From Apostichopus japonicus (Eukaryota; Echinodermata; Holothuroidea; Aspidochirotida; Stichopodidae): DNA of 64,000 nucleotides. Position 1 is the first letter of the stretch, and the number at the start of each line of letters is the position of its first letter. Positions 12,283 through 23,015 of the stretch are shown here, one piece after another. The stretch covers positions 16,157,001-16,221,000 of the forward strand of contig NC_092566.1 of the NCBI RefSeq assembly GCF_037975245.1, written 5' to 3'. A model generated the notes under the pieces. The model was given only the letters and a program-made list of their open reading frames with translations. It had not been told where the DNA came from and made no database searches. Both the position numbers and the translations under genes were made by a program.

Positions 12283-14089
12283 CTGAGGTTGAGACCAGAT
12301 CAAATTGTTTAGGTTTCGGGCCCAGGCTCTACTGTACATTCGGTGACTTTTCTAAAACAGCACTGGTCAATGATTATGTGTAATAAATTCATGTTCCTCA
12401 GAATTTATTCAAATTTTATTTTTTGGGTGGGTCAGAATGACATGACCGCATGGACACAGCCCTGATGTGGAGGTTGCAAGCAGAGAAATGGAAGGGGGGG
12501 GGATCATCTAGATTTTTCTTGTGGTTTCTCTCCAGAGTGAAAGTTGTATTCAAAATGTCTGGTTGAATACTGAATTTGGTTGCAAATGTACAGCATGGCA
12601 AATTGAATGAAATCCATTTTTCCTTTTTCTTTTTTTGGACACTTTCTTATTCATGGTTGGAATAAACTGTGGAATAACGCACTTCACGTCTCTTGCTCGC
12701 TTGCTTTCTCAGCCGGGGTTAAGACTTGCCCATGATACGGTACCGAAAAGAGAAAAGAAGTGAGCTAGCAGTCGTCAAAAATAAAACGGCAGTTATTGAC
12801 TCAACGGTACGTTCTGAGCTTAGGCTATACTTAGCAATCACTCATTGATTACCCGAGGATAAAAACATCAACTTCAAAAATGAAATAACATTTGTCAATT
12901 GGCACCTTAAGCTACGCTAAAACTCACTTTGAAAGACGTTTATAAAACATTCCCCCAACCTCCACCCCCCAGGTGACAAAATTTTAACAAGACATGTATC
13001 CATATGACCTCATCCTAGATTTTGGGACATGAATTGGGGATTTTTTTTTTTCCGTATTCACATGCCATATAAATACAGGAAAGAACTTGTCTTGCTCTAT
13101 TATTATTTTACAGAAGTTGTCGGGAAAGAAGTTTTAGAAGAAAGAGATTGCTATAAAACTGATCGGAAGAGCAATACGCCAAAACTGGTTAAATTTTCGG
13201 GGAAACAAGAGAACTTAATCCACTGCGATACCTGTATTTAGGGAATTACGTCCACAACCCAAAGGTTACAACAAACTCTTCTCTTTCATATGACTTCCTG
13301 ACCTAATATAACTTTAAAAAGGAAAACTCGACTTTAGAATTCAGTTCTAGTCGGTACTTCAATGCCAATAATTTCCTTTATCTTTATTTTTATTGACTAG
13401 TGAGCACAAAAGCTATTTCTGTAGTGTCAGCGACGACCTCAATAAAATGGTTTTCTATTTTTCCTACAATTAACATTCATGTGAAGTGTAGTGGAAAATA
13501 GGTCATTCATTATTCCTCTCTGTATCTATATATCTATCTCTCTCTCTCTCTGGGTTGTAGAGACCCATACTATTTGGCTCTTTTAAAGGAGATAAATATA
13601 CCTATCTACTGTACCTTAATATAAATATCAATGATTTTAATCTTTGCAGATCTGCAAGTAGGTAGGTAGAGTTCCAATCTTGAAAATAAAAATGTCAACG
13701 TTGGAATCATGTGTCAATTATCTTACTCTGGTTTATTCAGATTTAAAAAAAAACATTCAACTTTATGTTTAGAATACCATTTTTAATTTTCTTCTTTTTT
13801 TTTTTTTTTTTTAAGGAAAGTGGAGCATGCACACCCTTTAAGGCTTGAACTTGGCTCCTCCACAGATGTCACATGTGTAAATAACACAAAAAATACAGAA
13901 AGACAGATAAAGAAAAACCAACGAAAAGAAAATTGTGATCCTCCATACTTGCACTGAAAAGGGTCAAATGGGAATAAAAGTTGACCCCCCCCCTAAAGGC
14001 TTACAAATACTCTTTTTTTTTAAACTAAATAGAAGGATACATTTTTTTCTTTTCCTTTCTTTTCAAAAGTGTGAAATATTTCTGCAGGC
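12283..14089. other. No recognisable gene or element
   Basis: AT-rich with a CT tract at 13,520-13,551, a T run at about 13,795-13,812 and poly-C at 13,985. No SINE boxes, arrays or long frames were found. Confidence 0.45.
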
Positions 14090-14340
14090 AGCAAACAAGA
14101 CCCTGGCCTTGATAATTATAGGTCATTACCGGTAATGATGCGGAGTGATTGACAGCGCAAAGGACCGAGAGAGTGAAATATGCCCCCTGTCGTGACGAGG
14201 CATAAAAGCTTCTTTCAACATCCCATCGAACTATCCCGCCCTCCGCTCTTCTGTATCGATGACGACTTTCTCTGACATCGGCTTGAGAGCGTTTTCAACG
14301 AGAGACTTAATTTCGAGGGGGCAGGCCAAGAGTTTCGCGA
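14090..14340. promoter_or_regulatory. Candidate intronic enhancer: homeodomain palindrome plus PBX-PREP site
   Basis: This is a non-repetitive, GC-richer block in otherwise AT-rich DNA. TCATTACCGGTAATGA (14123-14138) is a perfect 16-base palindrome with two TAAT homeodomain cores. Eight bases on, TGATTGACAG (14146-14155) is the exact decameric consensus for PBX with PREP/MEIS. GATAATTATA precedes them, GCATAAAAGC follows at about 14,200, and ATCGATGACG and TTTCGCGA occur further on. Location inside the presumed first intron suits an enhancer. Function is inferred from motif content only. Confidence 0.4.
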
Positions 14341-17300
14341 TAGTCTGGCATTCAAAAATACTGTCGTATGGTAGGAAATTCTGACAAATGATGCAGAAAA
14401 CTTGACACAATATAGAATATTAACAGTTTTGCACGGAAGTCAGTGTAAATGCCACTATTAATCTACTGTTTCCATTCTCATGCAAATTCTTGTAAATTCA
14501 AAATGTTTTTTTGCTTTATTGGAGGGGGGGGAGGACGATTTTGGTTGGAATGCCGGATGAGAATGAGAATGAGAATCCTATATCTCTATATTAGATGTTC
14601 TTGACGGTGACCAAAACCACTTTGCCACCGAGCTGTTTTCCGCACAGGGATCACCCGAGGTCAATAAATTTCACAGGATTTCCTGGAAAATCTCTTATTG
14701 GTATGGAAGTCATATTAAAGGGTCATTATTACAGCGGCTTTAATGCCAGAATTAGACAGGTCTTTCCTTTTCCCAGTCTGCCAAAAGTCTGCTTCGTTGG
14801 AGACAAGCTGGTGGAGTTATTCCCGATAAGGAGAATGAACCCTTCAGATGATCTAGTGCTTTGTCAGAGTCCTTGAGATAACCGGTGACAGATAGAGAGG
14901 CTGGGCTCAGATGCAAAATGAACAGAACTGATCCCACTGCCAGAGTTAATCCAAATGAATTCCTGGGCCGTAAACATGCCAATACCGGACCGGAAACACC
15001 TCCAAGTACCTTTAAACAGGCTCTCTGGCAGAGTGATATTAATGGATTCACTTGGGCAAACAAACAACACCTCACAGAACCAAAGATTAAACACCCAGTC
15101 TCGAAAAAACACCACAGTGAACAAAAGAGGTCTTGAGAAAAAACACTCTAGGAAGAAGATGTTTCCAAAACTGATAATTTACAGAGAGAAACATGAAATA
15201 CGGGTGTGTTGTTTGTGAGAGAGAAAGTGAGGGGGAAGAGAGGAGGGGGCGGGGAAAAGGGAGGAGGGTGTACATGTTAGCCATATTCAACATAAACTAT
15301 AAAGCATGCTATCATTCTAAAATGTCCTTATATGTAATACATATACGATTCAGTATTTCACTTAAATATGGGTAATTTTGGGGGGTCCTTCTGAAAGAAA
15401 ACTGAAAATTTTACAGAGCTGTGTCATTTAACAAAGTTCACAGCTGTCAAGCATATCATCTAGCAAAATATCGTTAAGGTTACTAAATCTATTTGTTCAG
15501 AATATTGATGCAACTTTCACGTTAAAATCTCCGGCGCATGTCAACACGACTGAAGTCATACAGATTCATATATACAGTATGGTGTATCTTACAATATTGT
15601 GCATTTATAAATATCTATAATATACATGTAAAATATTGTACTATATATACTGTATGTATTACAGGATACACATGTATGTGTTGTACTGTGTTGTGTGTGT
15701 ATGCATGCTGATACAGGGTGCGCACAGATTATGCCATGTGGGTGTCCAGAAATTTGTAGATATGGGTATAGATAATGTGACCCGTTAAACTGTTCTTTTT
15801 GTCTGTGATTATTTTATTAATGAAGCGTTTAGCCCTTTTGGATATTTGTGTATAGACCGTGTTAATAATGTGTGGGTGAGTGCAAACATACAGATGTGGA
15901 AGATAACAGCTTCAAAACAAGTACCATACCATGAAATGGAACATGCTACTGTAATTAAAATAGCTAGCTTGCTAGGAGTAACAAAGAAAGTGTGCTTTCG
16001 TAGCTGCTACAAGGGGATAGATTAAAACCAGAAAATGGGCAGTACCCTAGGGTCAGATACTTGGGTCTTCCTAAAAATGCTTCCAAGTTTTGTATTTAAT
16101 GGTAGATCAGAATGCGTAAGTTGAGGGGAGACAGGTAAGTGAGGTTCAAGTAATACTCATGATATATTTCCTTCTAAAGACTAATCTTATACTCTAACTC
16201 AGAAAAAAGTACCGCACCCTACCAGGACATCGCAAGAATTTCCGCTCTCCGTCAGAAGTTGACAGTTTCCTGGAAAAAAGTCAGTTTATAGTCCTGACTA
16301 CTCTTTGCTTTAAAATATTAGAACCTGATTGAAACATATTAGCCTAACAGCTAGCTAGTACTCCAGAGACCACATATATATCTCACTGCCTGTCATTCAA
16401 AAAATGCTACGTCTCATATCCTGCCCAATAAAAACCATTTTAATCTCGTAAAAGGCTGTCAACTCCTGTATTTAACCTACTCTACCCCTTTATATGATTC
16501 CAGTGTGTAGCCTCCAAAATTAGACAAATGAAACATTACCATGCCACCACTTGGATGATTTTGAGATGATAATATCAAAGTCATAAATCCGTACCATTAG
16601 AAATCACTTTTTGGTTTTTCTCCTTTTTTCCCTCTCTCTTGATCTGCCCACACCTGTCACCGAAAGAGAGAACAGCGAGAGAGGCGAGGAGAAAGCTAAG
16701 ATGGAACCAAATCTAATTGTTGTTCTGGCATTGGGCTGATGGTACCTGTCTTGAAATAACTCTTTTTTATTTATTTTTTTCTTCCTTTTTGCTTCCTTTA
16801 TATATTCCCTTCTGCCAGGAATCCCAGGATATACATTGGCAGAAAGATCATGTGATATCTCGCCCTCTCTATTCTTCTTCTAATTTTTTTTTTCCTTCTA
16901 TTCTATCTCTCTTTTCTCTCACTCTCTCTCTCCAATTTTTATGGCTTTTCATAAAGTATATTCTTTTTTGGGGGTCTATGGTACAAAATATTTGGCCTTT
17001 AGAGATTCCTTCCTAACAGTTGTGAATATCTGACAGCTGTAAAAACAATGCAGTAACACTGGTGACTGTAGAGTAGTTGTTTATCTAGGGGAGGCTTCTG
17101 AAACTATATAGGGACTATATATGCTACAAACACAGTTTGCTAAGGTTCAAAATCACAACAGGTGTGTGCGTGTGCTTGAGTATAGGTCTGTTTGAAGATA
17201 GGCAATTATAAGCTTCTACTATATATCTTGCTACATATTCTAACGCTGTACTGTAGAAAATAAGTTATCGGCAAAAGTGTTGACCTATATGGTACTATAA

Positions 17301-18021
17301 AAAAATGATCATAATAATTATAAATAAACAACTTTTTTTAAATGTAAGTGATTTTTGCCAATTTAAGCAATTTAAAGTGGATCTATAAAATAGGGTAAAT
17401 ATTAATACTACTTCATTAATGTTCTAGCTGTCCTCTGCAACCTCCCCTCTCCCCCCTCCCTCCCCCCACCTCCCACCCCAACCACATGCCCCATCCTCAT
17501 CCTACCACCCTTCATATCTAACCTTTCCTGGTCTGTATTACCCTGCATCTGGTTGTTACACTCACTATAAATTGTCCACAGTTGTTTACACTGATAAAAA
17601 AATGTCAGGGCTGCAATTGATTAAAGCTGTGTCAGTTTGGTTTCAATGCAAGAATTTGGTTTAGTTTGGAAATGCTTTTATTTGCACTATTAAAAACCCC
17701 TTACAGACAGACCTACAGTACACTAACTACTCCTGAGCTACATGCTTGTATTATTTACAGTGTGCAGTGTAGCAATAGATCAACAAATGTTATCTCACTG
17801 TTTACAATTTTCACACCCATTGACCTGTAAAATGCGTCGTACACCTATGCACACAACACGCTGACCTATATGTACAGATCTATATATAACTGTAACAAAG
17901 CTCTTTAAAGACACACTGTGTTATAAATACAACAGAGGAAAACAGTATAATGAACACAAGATCTATGTATTTGAAAAGGCAACGTGTTGGGAGATCTAGA
18001 ATATTTAATGACGAAATCTTT
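14341..18021. other. Mostly featureless intronic DNA
   Basis: About 14,595-15,130 is more complex than the surroundings and open on both strands (93 codons plus, 107 minus), with no domain in either; it could be a further regulatory block. The rest is AT-rich with G-A-rich (15,215-15,270), CT-rich (16,615-16,935) and C-rich (17,440-17,490) stretches. TACTGTA words are frequent. Confidence 0.35.
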
Positions 18022-18262
18022 CATCCTCCAGCGGGATTCAGGGGCCGCCTGCTGCATACTGTATATGCGGACACCCTAGCTAGCTAACCTACTACAGTAG
18101 GCTATGGATACTGATGTTATGTCCAGAGGGTTGGAAACCCAGTTAAGGAAGATTGTCATATATCACCGAGGGCCCCGTCACCTGTATTGAACGATTTTAC
18201 AGTACGTAGTCTTCTTGATGACATAATTGCAATACTCTAGGGATCAATCATGACTCTGTATG
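18022..18262 (-). repeat. SINE family A, diverged copy
   Basis: The order of blocks is the same as in the copy 20 bases away: CATGATTGATCCCTAGAGTA leader, GTCATCAAGAAG, a TGGGTTTCCAACCC box, and a tRNA-like unit, but with an insertion of about 10 bases in the D-arm region (GCTAGCTAACC) and many substitutions. Two copies in the same orientation this close suggest nested or sequential insertion, or an old tandem duplication. Confidence 0.6.
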
Positions 18263-18280
18263 TATAGAGCATATAAACCT

Positions 18281-18480
18281 ACCAGCATCCACCGGGATTC
18301 GAACCCGGCCTACCAATTTATATGCAGACATCCTAACCACTAGGCTATGGACGCTGATGGTATGTCCAGAGGTTCGAAACCGGTAAGGAAGGTCGTAATT
18401 CCACATAGGCGCTTGTCACCTGTATCGAACAATACTAGTTCTGTTTTGGTGACATATTTGCCTTATATGCAACTATTATA
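18281..18480 (-). repeat. SINE family A copy with best-preserved tRNA cloverleaf
   Basis: This copy matches the 8.1-8.35 kb copy over the leader (GCAAATATGTCACCAAAACA), first box pair and tRNA-like unit. Between 18285 and 18354 (minus strand) a cloverleaf can be drawn: acceptor GCGTCCA/TGGATGC pairs fully with one G-U, and the T arm CCGGG-TTCGAAT-CCCGG is perfect. The anticodon stem is weak. The 3' body and TA tail are missing, so the copy is 3'-truncated or interrupted by the adjacent copy at lower coordinates. Confidence 0.7.
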
Positions 18481-19609
18481 ATGTACCATATTGAACTACT
18501 ATATACATGGTTCTACCTTGTACTACACATGACACTATATATACTGTACATGTACTAGCTGTATTCCTGTAAAGCATTCCTGTTTATTGTGCAGACTCTG
18601 TGACTATATAAAAACAGTGACTGAATAAACAACGTACTGTAGGCTGCAATTGTCAAATGACAGAACAAACAATCCATTATTGTTAAAAAATTATAATTAC
18701 CAGCTATTGTACTTAAACCTTACAAGTATTTCATAGCATCCACCTGAATCAATAACCCAATTTTTCCATAGTTGTGAGTTTTCAACAAATTCAATCTATC
18801 TTCCCATTTTTTCACAGTTCGACACTTTAAAATGTGTCTTAAACTTAGTGAGGAATTTGACTGAGGGGGGAGACCAAAGAATAATTGATCGTTTTCACTG
18901 ACACCACCCTTCCCTCCCCCTACCCCCCCCCAAAAACCATCCCCCACTATCACAATGCCTACACCTAATTCCTTATGTAAACTCAAAGTCATAATTAAAC
19001 AAATCATGACAAAACTGCTAGGGAGGAACAGAGAAGAAAATATAAGCAAGTCCTAGCTGGTTACAATTTCAACGATCTTGAGGGAGTTTACTACATACAT
19101 CTAGATAGCAGAGGGTAGATGTATCATTGAAATTAATTTTCTTTCAACCACAACAAATCATTTGGCATTATAACACAAAGACAAATTAGTAACAAACAAA
19201 TTAGGGCTTAACACATCCTCTAGTTTCATCTTCTTCTTCTTTTTTCAAATTATTCATATTTTTGCCCTCGTTTTCGTAAGGTAATTCAAACCAATAACGG
19301 CAAACAAAAATACCAACCGAGAGAGAGAGAGATTTTTGGTGAAGCTAAAAAAAAATAATAATAATAATAATAACTCAAAGCATGAGAAAAAAAAATTTCC
19401 ACAAAAATACCAAAGGATTACCTTGCAAGAATTAGACCATATTTGGCATTACTCAATCGTGGCTCTTACCAGGGGGTTGATAAATTACCTTTCTACCTTT
19501 TATTATAAAATCGATCTCAAATATTCAGATAAATGTCTCACTCAAAATATTACTGTTCAAAACAAGTTGTTTTGACAGTCTGTGCAGCCAGTCAGAGGAA
19601 CGGGTATAC

Positions 19610-20110
19610 TGTACACATGAGTGGGGTAGAATACTGTATGCAACTTTGGCGATGGCCGGCATTCTGAGGGGTCACACGCTTTGCGTGTTCCAAATGTCGC
19701 CTGGAGGAAAAAGTTCGGAGATAAGCTTCTCCCCAGAGAAATCCAAAGTCAAAGACAGTTAGGCAAAGTGTTCATGATTTATCCATAGCGCCTGTAAAAC
19801 TTGGACAACAGTCTAAACAAAAAAGTTGTCCAATTTACACCGCCTAGCGGAGATGACATTAGTAGGAATTTCCTATTTAATTTATTTCAAATTTGGCCAA
19901 CTTCTCTTGGGACTTAAAAACTAAACTCATTCTCCAGAATGTTACCTGGGCAAGAAACCAAAAAAAAACTTTTCACACATTTGTGTTTTTTGTTTTTCTT
20001 TCTTCCACAGCAGTTATAAGAAGTTCATCAACCGGAGGGGAAAACTTCTTTCCCCAATTAAAAGGTGGAGGTCACCAAAGTCAACCAGACTTTCGTGGAG
20101 TGAATTCTAA
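19610..20110. promoter_or_regulatory. Candidate non-coding regulatory block
   Basis: High-complexity sequence (for example GATGGCCGGCATTCTGAGGG, GGAGATAAGC, AAAGTCAAAGACAG, TTCATGATTTATCCATAG) between repeat-rich flanks, with stops in all frames over most of its length. The label rests only on its unusual complexity for this window. Confidence 0.2.
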
Positions 20111-20289
20111 AGAGCAGACTTAATTATTTAATTGCATCCTGAGATACATATTAATGTCTGTGAGCTAGGGGTCTTTTGAAACTCTAAAAATGTCACTGAA
20201 TTGCAAAAATGAAAGGCTGACAACAAATTGAAAGATTGAAGCAAAAATAATATTCACAGCCACTGGGTTGTTCTATATACAGTAGCCAA

Positions 20290-20625
20290 TATTATGGCTG
20301 TACTAGTGAATGCTATTGGAGGCTAACTGTATATAGTGGCTTCTAAAGTTAATAAGACTTCATTCAGTTTCAGTGGCCAGCTATTAATTACATGTTATTT
20401 AAAGTCTTTTAGTGGCTTGGTTATTAAGAGAATAAGGCTAAAGTGGCTATAGTGGCTATTATAACTAGGCCATAGTGGTTTTTGAGTATTAAGATATTAA
20501 GCTTTAGTGGCTATTAAATATATTAGGGCTATTAAGTCTTACAGTGGTTCTATTAAGGCTATAGTGGCTATTATGGCTATTACTATGGATTATATATTAA
20601 AGGCCATAGTGGCTATAAGCTAGAG
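20290..20625. repeat. Degenerate AGTGGCTATTA array
   Basis: Repeated AGTGGCTATTAAGGCTATAG-like words are spaced irregularly, with GGCTATTA occurring many times. It is more diverged than the other arrays, so boundaries are approximate. Confidence 0.6.
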
Positions 20626-21000
20626 GATGTTGCATCTTAATTAATTAATACATTACGTACATTACATATACTGATCACCAGCTTATAACAAAACTAAATA
20701 TTGTTAAATAACGATCTAATAATTTCCTCAACTGGAGTGTTCAGAGAAACATGAGGTGGGTGTAGTCAATTTTGCTCTCGTTCCTACAGTACATCAAGAT
20801 CCGACCCATCAAGTCACAGCTCGACTGATGGTTTCTTTCGACAGTTTCTGCAGTTACAGTATACAGGGCAAATGGAGGTTTACTCTGGCACTCATCAAAT
20901 GGCAAATTGCAACAAATCTATACTAGTACGCCCACAAATCTGACAGGACAAAATCCAGACAGTATGTACAGTAAAAGCTTTCACCATATACTGTGTTTAG

Positions 21001-21541
21001 CACCAAGGATGATATATATGTCATCATAAGAGATGAATGAATATGCAGTGTTCATCACAAAAGATGAAATGAGATCATAAGATAAGAATGAATATGCAGT
21101 GTTCATCACCAAGGATGATATATATGTCATCATAATCTGAGATGAATGAATATGCAGTGTTCATCGCCAAGGATGAGATGAGATCATAAGAGATGAATGA
21201 ATATGCACTGCTCACCACCAAGGAATGTATGATATGTCATTTAAGAGATGAATGAATATGCAGTGTTCATCACCAAGGATGAGATGAGATCATAAGATAA
21301 GAATGAATATGCAGTTGTCATCACCAAGGATATATACATCATCATAAGAGATAAATGCATATGCAGTGTTCATCACCAAGGATGATATACATCATCATAA
21401 GAGAAGAATGAATATGCAGTGCTCATCACCAAGGATGGTGTATATCATCAAAAAGGATGAATGAATATGCAGTGTTCATCACCAAGGATGATATATATAT
21501 ATATCATCATAAGAAAAGAATGAATATGCAGTGCTCACTCA
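21001..21541. repeat. Tandem array, about 55-bp unit, about 10 copies
   Basis: The unit is CACCAAGGATGATATATATG followed by TCATCATAAGAGATGAATGA and ATATGCAGTGTTCAT. Copies vary by small deletions (some lose the TATATA block) and substitutions. Each unit contains ATGAATATGCA, which resembles a POU-homeodomain dimer site. No unique spacers separate the units, so it is not CRISPR-like. Confidence 0.85.
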
Positions 21542-22046
21542 ACAGCTGCCTATTATTCAGAATGCATGGGGGTCATGAACCTAGGTAACAAGTATTAGCA
21601 TGCATGTGTGATACAATAAACATGTACCCACATTTGAAGCATACAGTTGATCAGTGTTCGCAAAGAGTGGAAAAAAGTTGCTGGGGGGGGGGGCGGAGGG
21701 TACAGACCAACTTGTAACACTTCAAACAAAAAATTAATTGGAATGGATGAAACGTATCTGTGAAGCAGACAACGTTTTGCGACAAGGAGACGAGCTAAGA
21801 GAGAGGAAGAGGAACTCAGTTAAATTGGGCAAGAAGAGGAAGTCATTCTATGTGTTGTATTGCACTCTTAGTAATTTGGTGTATTTTAGTTTCGTTTAGT
21901 TTGAGGAATACTTCCGAACCTAACCAACTTGCCATTAACCAATTGCTTTTCTTGATATAAAAATAGATCTTCAGACTTTATTTTTAAGCAATTTTTTTTT
22001 TTTTTGTAATCATCAATTTTGTAGCTGCAACCTAACTTTCATGGGG

Positions 22047-22051
<5 letters not shown>

Positions 22052-22090
<39 letters not shown>
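22052..22090. repeat. (TA)n microsatellite
   Basis: About 39 bases of pure TA following ATGGGGTTATT. No SINE 3' end was recognised beside it. Confidence 0.9.
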
Positions 22091-22093
<3 letters not shown>

Positions 22094-22429
22094 TATATTA
22101 ATATATACAGTATCACTTCAGTGCATATTTAAATGAAGCTCCTCTTTAAATTGTAAAGTACCTACCCGTTGCTTATTATCCCTTGAAAGAAAAGCCATGA
22201 ATTAAATAACGTATATTCTAGTACAGAGACCTAAAACCATCATGGTTCATCTGCAAATTTTATTCATAACTTATAGAACTTTAGGCCAGTTTTTGAAATA
22301 TAATTTTAAGTGCATACTTTGTTTTGTCTACAAACACAGGTTAAACATGTCTTCCAATTGAGGACGGTAGCACAGTCATATTAAATTGCCCTTTATAGAT
22401 CTAGTAGACCATTGGGTCCCTGAACTGAG

Positions 22430-23015
22430 GTCCTTCCCTCCCAGGGATGCAGTTTCCCAGGGACGCAGAACGACAGCGCCCGTTTAATCGTTGTCTGATA
22501 TTCCTAATTACCAGATGAATGTTGAATGTTTCACTATGAACCACTTAAGTCACATTAGAGAGTAACCCATCTCTCTGGAGTATATTAACGTCAATTATCC
22601 TTCTGAAGAGGTGCCCGTCTGTACCCACGCTCCACAATATACATGTCACACTGCCATCAACGGAATGGATGGGGCCAAGAAGAAGAAGAAGAAAAATCAA
22701 TGTGACACCCCCCGAGATCAGGATAATGGTGATTGAACGACGTTTGATCTATTTTGGTAGGACAAAGGCTGCCAGAATTAAGCTGGTTCAATGTGTCTCT
22801 TTCAATGTCCTTTATTGAGTGGCAAGAGTACGTCTCGAGCCTGCGGCGGAGGAAAGGAGGAGAGCAGGAACGTGGGTGGGGGATTAGGATCAATATCCGC
22901 ACAAGAGGTTCTTTACTTTGCTGATTAAATCCATGCTGATAGGGTGATGTCGCTTGCCAGGGTAACAGACCCTCGCCTCCAATCAAACAATCCAGAGACT
23001 CAAATTGCACAAAAC
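22430..23015. promoter_or_regulatory. Candidate conserved non-coding block
   Basis: About 580 bases of high-complexity sequence free of simple repeats, containing TTTAATCG, CCTAATTACC, GTCAATTATCC, GACAAAGG, GAATTAAGC and CCTTTATTGAG, words typical of homeodomain, SOX/TCF and CDX-like sites. A 121-codon frame on the minus strand runs through it, but has no recognisable domain and a low-complexity end, so a regulatory reading is preferred. Confidence 0.3.

Noticed and set aside
12050-12383. Gly-Glu-rich and Pro-Ser-rich frames of 78-100 codons
   Set aside because: They are produced entirely by the AGGGG pentamer array on each strand.
18285-18354. A functional tRNA gene
   Set aside because: The acceptor and T arms pair, but the anticodon stem is broken, no terminator run follows, and the flanks are shared with other SINE copies.
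21001-21541. CRISPR-like regular repeats (also 56.0-56.9 and 61.3-61.6 kb)
   Set aside because: The repeats are contiguous tandem units without unique spacers, and the DNA is clearly eukaryotic.
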